Source: Pleurotus ostreatus/Saccharomyces cerevisiae fusant
Lineage: Eukaryota; Opisthokonta
DNA length: 15,489 nt
Assembly: GCA_024196135.1 (NCBI GenBank)
Contig: JAMQCK010000806.1
Span: forward strand, 1 to 15,489
Direction: 5' to 3'
The notes under the pieces are model-generated. The model was not told the origin of the DNA and searched no databases. It saw only the letters and a program-made list of their open reading frames with translations. This document shows positions 9,666-15,489 of the stretch, in pieces. The position numbers and the translations under genes were made by a program. Numbering within the stretch: position 1 is the stretch's first letter; each line of letters begins with the position of its first letter.

Positions 9666-10400
9666 TCATGAAGTCGTATGCAGGCGCCAGAGGCCGTCCT
9701 CGCGTGCGGACAAGCCTGCAAATATTGTCCTCTCCACCAGAAAGTCGATGCGCTTGACGCCCTTCTGCTCCTCCGCCGTTCGAACGACAGGGTCCATTAT
9801 CCTGCCGCATCGCGCCCAGTAGGACGTATCGACCCGCCGCCGTACGTCGGTATCTGTGCCCAGAGCGCGATACTCGGCATGCGTGATGGGTCGAGCAAGG
9901 TCGCGATGCAATGCGCGCAGGACGTCCATGCAAGTGACGTGCCCGACGCTCGCAGATATGGAGATCTGCCACTCTCCAGCGACAGGCCACGGCACCGCCA
10001 CACGCAGTGACTCCTGTGGAGGTTTCGTAGCGAATTCGTGTAGGTGGGAGTATATCGGAGCAGCGGTGAGCACAGAAGGAGGGAAAGTCAGGTCATAGCG
10101 GAAGGATAGAGAGGACTGCGGCCAGAAGCCCATGAGGGAGTGGATGCATGGATGATTAGAGGGTGATGTGGACGAAACAGAGCGTTCATCCGCTGCGGTT
10201 TCCGGCAGCTGCGAGGGGCATGTGTTTGGCGATAGCGGGTCTAGAGGAAGGAACACATCCTCAGGAGTAGCTGGTGATGATAGAACTGGTGAATAGGGAG
10301 AGAGCGTCGGTGATGGCGGTGGTGATGGTGCAGGCGACGGCGGGATCACGATATCCGCCTCCGCGAAATGAACGGTCTTCGGTGGTGAGCGCGGTGACAT
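9666..10400 (-). CDS. DUF6699 domain protein
   Basis: This is a single-exon gene of 244 aa. Residues 14-82 are rich in Pro and Ser and likely disordered. Residues 86-243 fit the DUF6699 domain common in Agaricomycetes: IHSLMGFWP, then S-x-R-Y-DL-x-x-PP (98-108), LRVAVPWP, a short CMDVLRALHRDL helix, and the closing KRIDFLVERTIF-GL. The function of this family is unknown. I chose the ATG at 10400; the frame is open further upstream but only to a GTG. The KTVHF at residues 8-12 fits the protein phosphatase 1 docking pattern. The gene converges with the glycohydrolase gene (249 bp between stops) and diverges from the uS11 gene. Confidence 0.8.
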   Translation of the reverse strand: MSPRSPPKTVHFAEADIVIPPSPAPSPPPSPTLSPYSPVLSSPATPEDVFLPLDPLSPNTCPSQLPETAADERSVSSTSPSNHPCIHSLMGFWPQSSLSFRYDLTFPPSVLTAAPIYSHLHEFATKPPQESLRVAVPWPVAGEWQISISASVGHVTCMDVLRALHRDLARPITHAEYRALGTDTDVRRRVDTSYWARCGRIMDPVVRTAEEQKGVKRIDFLVERTIFAGLSAREDGLWRLHTTS

Positions 10401-11150
10401 GGTAGTCGTTGGTGTAGAGAAAAGGTAGGGACTCACAGAATGTTGCACGTACCCTTATGAGGCTCGCAGGCGGGACATGCAGTGACTACGTCGCCTGCGG
10501 CGGCGAGACTTGCTGTGCGCGAGTAGCGCCCATCATCAGGGACATTCACAAGTGGGCGCATCAGTCGTGAAGGCGGCGGCATTCATAACATGTGGAATGC
10601 GTCATATTCAGGCCTCGCGAAACGTAGGACAACGGTGATGCGCCTCTTTGGGCGGCTGTGCTGGACCTGGGGGCGGGAAACCTGTGCGACATGCCTAATT
10701 TAGTAGGGGAGATGTGGTGTGTTGGCTGTGTAGAGGTACACGGGCGTCGTGGAGACACAGTAAGCATGCCTTCGGTGTTGTTACACGAGTTCCTAGGTAA
10801 CAGTGTCTGCACCGTCGACGGACATCCTGATTGCTCAGCGTGATCAACCCTCAGCTTAAGTCCGCAGGGGAGTAGCGAGGTAAGAGCAAGCAAGAAAAGC
10901 AGGGGAGTGACTGACAGGCCAGGGTCCGTCGCCGTGTAGAGCAGTAGCTAACAGCAGCACAGAGGAAGAGCGCAGTGGTCTGCAAAGGGAAGCCAACTGT
11001 GACATGGTCACATTCGCAGTTCCGGTCGTCGACGCCACAAAAAGCAGGCGTGGGAATCCAGAGCAGTACACCGAAAGTTGCTGGGCATCGTCGCCGTCGT
11101 TCCTCAAGCCCCTCCGTTGACCCTCGCCGCCTCAAGACTCTCCGACCACA
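10401..11150. other. Divergent intergenic region between DUF6699 gene and RPS14
   Basis: This region of 750 bp holds the promoters of both flanking genes. No TATA box stands out near the uS11 gene. Its leader is rich in C and T (around 11100-11150), which is typical of ribosomal protein genes. Small open frames here show no domain or codon-use support. Confidence 0.5.
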
Positions 11151-11849
11151 ATGGTGAGTAGAGACGTTCACGACGCTGTTATTGTTATGCACGCTCGCGG
11201 CGATGTACGGCGTCTATCGCTGGATCGCAGACGATCGCTATGGATGTCGCATAGGGCGCGTCAAGTGCATCGAGATGCTGACTATAATTCGCGCAGCCCC
11301 CCAAGAAGGTTAAGGCCCCCAAGGAGGACGCTGCCGTCCAGCTCGGTCCCCAGGTCGCTGAGGGCGAGCTCGTCTTCGGCGTCGCGCACATCTTCGCGTC
11401 CTTCAACGACACCTTCGTTCATGTCACCGATCTGTCGGGCAAGGAGACGATCTCCCGCGTTACTGGTGCGTTCCCCCCTCTCCCAACGATCTACAGCGAT
11501 TTGACCCTGCGATCAGGCGGTATGAAGGTCAAGGCTGACCGTGACGAGTCCTCCCCGTACGCCGCCATGTTGGCTGCTCAGGACGTCGCCGCGCGCTGCC
11601 GTGAGGTTGGCATCACTGCCCTCCACATCAAGCTCCGCGCCACTGGTGGTACTGGCACCAAGACCCCGGGTCCGGGTGCTCAGTCCGCGCTCCGTGCGCT
11701 TGCCCGTGCTGGCATGCGCATTGGCCGCATTGAGGACGTTACCCCAGTCCCGACCGACAGCACCCGCCGCAAGGTACGTCCATCGATCTACCACCAATGT
11801 ACAAAGCTAACGTACGTCTCAGGGTGGTCGCCGCGGTCGTCGTCTGTAG
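11151..11849 (+). CDS. RPS14: 40S ribosomal protein uS11 (S14)
   Basis: Exons: 11151-11153, 11297-11465, 11517-11773, 11823-11849, giving 151 aa, the same length as human RPS14. uS11 sits on the platform of the small ribosomal subunit and is needed for late 18S rRNA processing. After a lysine-rich start come [42 protein letters not shown], the glycine-rich [41 protein letters not shown] and the basic tail RRGRRL; all are uS11 hallmarks. The first exon is only the ATG, and the first intron is long for this window (143 nt, CTGAC branch site). The other introns are about 50 nt. Codons are strongly biased toward C-ending, as in highly expressed genes. Confidence 0.97.
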
Positions 11850-12342
11850 ATGGTGCGCTTACGCGCTGCGCATCGTTCAAAATGTACCATTTCCTGTCGG
11901 AGTGTGCAACCAATACAATGTCGCTGTTTGACACGCAGCGGGTCCTCTGGGGCTCGTCCCGTGGTCATTATCTTCACATGCTTGTATGATTGGTCCACAT
12001 CGAATGTTGTTGTATGCCCATCAACCCAGACTGAGTTGAGCTGAGTTTACACTTCCGCAACCATTGCGAAGCGCTACGACGCCGGAAAGACGAGTCACTA
12101 CCTCCTCCTTATCGGCAAGCAGTTGTTCAACAAGTTCTGATACTCGGACCAACGACTTCACTATCAAGTAAACAGCACCGTCAGGCTCTACATTTCTCTG
12201 GACTACTATCGTTACTCATTACTCATGGTAGGACTTGACATCCAATCTCCAGCATGCTACATAACTTAGTATCTACAATACAATCGTGAATATCGTGCAC
12301 TGAGTGTCCCTGTCGTCAAGACATGACAATGACCGTCCAATC
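11850..12342. other. Convergent intergenic region with an exon-like open frame
   Basis: This lies between the stop codons of RPS14 (+) and the BTB gene (-) and must hold both 3' untranslated regions. One plus-strand open stretch at 12048-12140 reads like a last exon: it ends AGKTSHYLLLIGKQLFNKF then stop. I found no upstream partner exon and do not recognise the peptide. If the alternative splice of the BTB gene is used, its coding region would run on to 12266. Confidence 0.4.
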
Positions 12343-13631
12343 CTACAGCTGGTTCCGATTCGTCCTGAGCCTCGTAACGCGGAGGAGGCGAAGAATCCGC
12401 TTCTTCAGCCCCTTCCGCAGGTGTCGCTTCTTCTTCTGCCCCGGTACTACAACATTGTCAGCAACGCACCGCGAACATACTGCTCGCAAGACTCACCGAT
12501 AACGAACGGTTCGCGATTACTTGTTGATCCCGCGCTGCGACGTTCGTCCGTTTGTGTTGAATCGGTATCCATCGAACGACGCCGGGCCCGCCCCACCCGA
12601 GGACTCGCGGCTGTGGCTGGGCTGCCTGGAGGTGGAGTATCCGCCTCCGCTGCCAGCTCCGCGAACGCCTCCACCTGCGCTTCCCGTAGCAAAGTGCGCG
12701 CCATTCTCCGCAGACGTTGGCGCGTCATCGTCTACATTGAGCGAAGGTCAGCAACTGTGCAAGGGCCTCACGCGCGCGGACGTCACCGATGATTGACCTG
12801 GGGATGAATTCGCGGCGCGGTCCGCGAGGAGCTCGCGCGCCATAGACTCGACCTCCGTCTCCTGCAGGCCGGCGGGGAGTGGGGAGCGCCCGGAGCGTCC
12901 GTCAAAGACGGGCTTCGCGCGCAGGCGCTCGCGGCCCATCCAGATGGTGTACACGGTCTCGATGCCGAGGCGCTGCGACTCGCTCTTGGAGAGCGGCTCC
13001 TCGCGGCGGAAGAGCTCCGCGTAGAGGGGGACGATGTACTCGCGCTTGACGTCGTACGCCTGGTACGCAATCAGCCGCTCTACGACAGGCATCTCGAGCC
13101 GCTCCAGCTCGCGCACGGCGAGCTCGTACACCTCCCGGAAGTTCCACATGTGTGCGAGCTTGAGGATGTCGACCCAGTCTTCGGGGGCGGCGTCGTAGAT
13201 TGAATCTGCAGCATGTAGGTGTGGTCAGTCTTGAATGTCCTCGGTCTACGCGCAGGCGACGCACATCGAGGGTTGTAGAAGACCCAGAGGAACTTCTCGA
13301 ACTCGTCCAGGGTGATGTCCTCCAGGACCAGCGCGGTGGACTCGGACGACCCCTTCGGTTGCGCACCAGGCGACACCGGAAGGACGAACTCGCGGCGGAA
13401 CATGTTGGACTCCCGGTCGAAAAAGTATCTGGGCGTGAAGCGTTTCAGCGCCGCGTCCGGTTCAGGGCCGATGCCGAACACTGACTTGTGCACGCGGAAC
13501 ATGACGCCCTCGACCTGCGCGACGCGTTAGCGCTGCCAACGCCCATCCAGCGCACTCACGAGAATGTGCAGATCGCCGCCGCCGAGGTAGTAGGTCGAGC
13601 TGCGGCGAATGTTCTTGACCGGCGTGTTCAT
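12343..13631 (-). CDS. BTB/POZ domain protein (complete paralogue)
   Basis: Exons (minus): 13631-13560, 13514-13486, 13428-13265, 13205-12787, 12731-12497, 12446-12343, giving 340 aa. BTB domains mediate dimerisation and adaptor contacts, for example with Cul3; the role of the large basidiomycete family is unknown. The domain covers about residues 12-105: STYYLGGGDLHILV, FRVHKYFFDRES, a Ser/Gly loop, ITLDEFEKFLWVFYNPRYSIYDA. An alpha-helical C-terminal half follows (WVDILKLAHMWNFREVYELAVRELE). Intron positions 1-3 match the neighbouring paralogue, including a 29-nt second exon in both genes. Intron 2 (13485-13429) is 57 nt, in frame and without a stop, so a plain open frame hides it. The tail after residue 228 is low complexity, and its last exon is less certain: the preferred splice gives a Lys/Arg-rich end. 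Confidence 0.85.
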
Positions 13632-13756
13632 CGTGTCGGGTCGTCAATGGGTATGGGTATGCTGGCGTGAGGAGAGAAAGGGAGATAGAGATATGGAGAT
13701 GGGAGATGGAGGGCGGAAGGATAAGGGTGGAGAGCAAGGGCTGTATCGCGGCGTGG

Positions 13757-13764
13757 CATATATC
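13757..13764 (-). promoter_or_regulatory. TATA-like box and CT-rich leader of the BTB gene
   Basis: On the minus strand GGATATATG lies about 126 nt upstream of the ATG at 13631. Between them (13668-13735) the coding strand is nearly all C and T. The paralogue at 14930 has the same order: TATA, about 100 nt, CT tract, ATG. Confidence 0.45.
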
Positions 13765-14818
13765 CGACCAGAGTGCATCGTGTTCACCATCGCCGGCGGC
13801 ACGCCCATCAGGCGTGGCCGCCTCGCGCATCGATCACGTATGAAAACGCAGGGCATGCTGGGGTTCGATTCTGGTGGGCGGAACGGTACGGGCGCCCCAG
13901 ACGCTGATTGCCTCGTAATTGAGCGGGAGGATACGTGAGCGTATCTGGGAAAGCGATGGCCACTTGCAGTCATCCTCAGGTTTAGAAGGGGGACGAGTTC
14001 AGCGTCAGCTGTCTTCTATGCAGGAGATCATTCGCATAGGGTATTCAGTGTAGCATCGATCCGACCAGGGTAGATGGATATGTAGAGCTTGATCCTACAA
14101 TTCCTAGCATGGAAGTCGCCGTTGAAGCGGCCCCATGTAGCTGGTTCTAGAGGTCTGCGCAGCTGTTCTCGAGCGAAGCTCTCTGCGAGGGTGGCGGCGC
14201 CACTGAACGTGCTATTTGTGAGTTACCGACTTACTGCCATAAGACTGCGCGGATTTGAGTAAATGATATCTTGAAGATCACCGTAGCGATCATGGTCAAG
14301 TAACAGGTTGAAGTTCAACCTCGAAATCCAGCATGATCACCACGAAACGTGGCACGTGCACTGAACACATTTTGCTCCAAACTTTGACGACTCGAAGTTG
14401 GCACTGCCTAGCTGCAGCGAGAACAAGCCTCTGCGAGCAACAATGCGTCTTCAACAATGCTTTGCACAATGGGCTACGAACAATAGGTCCAAGGGTGTCC
14501 GTGCAGCGTGCCAGGTGACGATCGCGGTGTCATGATCAGATGTTTTCCAAGCGAGTTTTCCATCAAAAACGTGTTTATCGGGAACCGGGCTGTGGCAGGC
14601 GAGGGGCAGGCCTCTGCAGCCGATGACGGAGTCTGCAAGTGCGCATAGTGGCCGATGAACAATGACAAGCTCAGGCTAAGAGTAGGAAGCCTCATGCTAG
14701 AGCTCCAGTTACACGACACCCGAAATCACCACGTCCTCCCCGCTCAAGTTCATCGGACAACATCCTACGGCATGAGGCATACACGTGTGTACGGCTGGTA
14801 TCAGGGCATGGCGGAAAA
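13765..14818. other. Long divergent intergenic region between the BTB paralogues
   Basis: About 1.05 kb separates the two TATA boxes. No open frame here has domain or splice support. It contains two CACGTG E-boxes (14353-14358 and 14782-14787). A GGTTCGATTC near 13862 recalls a tRNA B-box, but no tRNA folds around it. It likely carries shared upstream control sequence for the two BTB genes. Confidence 0.5.
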
Positions 14819-14825
14819 TATAAGG
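14819..14825 (+). promoter_or_regulatory. TATA box of the second BTB gene
   Basis: TATAAGG lies 111 nt upstream of the ATG at 14930. A C/T-rich tract follows at about 14862-14907, a common feature around fungal start sites. An E-box (CACGTG, 14782-14787) sits 32 nt upstream of the TATA. Confidence 0.6.
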
Positions 14826-14929
14826 GGTCCTGTTTGCGGTCTGTCTCCTCACACCACCAGCACCTCACGATCCCCTCCCCTCCCCATCCCCTCGTCTCCC
14901 CTTCACGTTCGTCGCTGGAAGACGACATC

Positions 14930-15489
14930 ATGTCTAACGAGAAATTTGTAACGCTACGACGCTATGACGAGTACTACCTTCCGGGAGGCGACCTCTACTT
15001 CCTGGTGCGTCCCAACGATGAGACACGTGGGACGGAGACTAACTACCTTGCTCTTCACTAGGTGGACCGCAACCACTTCCGTGTACATAGGTGCGTATCG
15101 CTTGCCCTCTCTCTCCTTCATTGTACTGACTACTGATCAGGTATTTTTATGAGCGCGAGTCCGAGTTCTTCCGCAAGATCCTCGGTGCACCGTCCACCCC
15201 AGGCGCAGAGCGACTGGGGACGGCCGAGAACGCCCTCGTGATCGACAACGTTTCTGCACGGGATTTCGCCAAGTTCAACTGGGTGTTCTACAACCCCAAG
15301 TGTGAGTGACGTGCCCGCCCGCACAAGGTGATTGCTGAACAAAGGCACAGACTCCATCTACGAGGCGCCGGCGGAAGATTGGCAGGCGATCCTCGGGCTC
15401 GCGCATCGCTGGGGCTTCCGTGAAGTCCACGCGCTTGCTGTCCGCGAGCTTGAAAAGCTCGAGCTGCCGCACATCGACCGCATCGTCAC
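14930..15489 (+). CDS. BTB/POZ domain protein (paralogue, cut by the window end)
   Basis: Exons: 14930-15004, 15062-15090, 15141-15301, 15351 to beyond the window; 134 complete codons are visible. Introns are 57, 50 and 49 nt with GTGCGT/GTGAGT donors. Visible BTB features are DEYYLPGGDLYFLVD, FRVHRYFYERESEFFRKIL, a Thr/Gly loop, ARDFAKFNWVFYNPKYSIYE, then the helical WQAILGLAHRWGFREVHALAVRELEKLELP. It aligns along its length with the neighbouring minus-strand BTB gene, and the three shared introns sit at the same codon positions and phases. This supports a head-to-head duplication. The C-terminal part lies outside the window. Confidence 0.9.

Noticed and set aside
10398..10448. Longer DUF6699 protein starting at 10448
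   Set aside because: That start is a GTG codon; the first ATG in frame is at 10400 and matches the usual N-terminus.
11154..11296. snoRNA in the first RPS14 intron
   Set aside because: The 143-nt intron has no good C and D box pair; the CTGAC near its end is best read as the splicing branch site.
13800..13890. tRNA gene around GGTTCGATTC at about 13862
   Set aside because: The B-box-like string is not flanked by a pairing T-stem, and no acceptor stem or A-box fits upstream.

Overview
The window is nuclear DNA from a filamentous basidiomycete, most likely an Agaricomycete. It is GC-rich, and its genes are cut by many short introns (mostly 47-62 nt) with GTGCGT/GTGAGT donors, CTGAC/CTAAC-like branch sites and CAG/TAG acceptors. 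The gene families fit as well: a DUF6699 protein, basidiomycete-type BTB proteins and a secreted exo-polygalacturonase. All gene models were spliced by hand and are frame-consistent.

Layout: (1) 100-808 and 3937-4660 are the two arms of an inverted repeat, about 96% identical in the best part. They enclose a soluble FAD-dependent fumarate reductase gene (1312-3088, minus, 7 exons) with all catalytic residues present. (2) 5146-6975 (+) encodes a secreted GH28 exo-polygalacturonase in 11 exons, including a 17-nt micro-exon. (3) 7184-8028 (-) encodes a two-helix membrane protein, probably mitochondrial. Across a 306-bp bidirectional promoter lies 8335-9416 (+), a microbial-type poly(ADP-ribose) glycohydrolase that needs a GC-AG intron to keep its frame. 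(4) 9666-10400 (-) is a DUF6699 protein. (5) 11151-11849 (+) is ribosomal protein uS11 (RPS14), with the first intron directly after the ATG. (6) 12343-13631 (-) and 14930-15489 (+, cut by the window edge) are two paralogous BTB-domain genes, head to head, with conserved intron positions.

The genes look like ordinary, independent eukaryotic loci rather than one pathway: redox metabolism, pectin breakdown, mitochondrial membrane, ADP-ribose turnover, ribosome, BTB adaptors. No operon, biosynthetic cluster, transposase, rRNA, tRNA or CRISPR was seen. The least explained parts are the inverted-repeat arms, the GC-AG intron in the glycohydrolase, the in-frame intron and two possible C-termini of the complete BTB gene, and an exon-like open frame downstream of RPS14.
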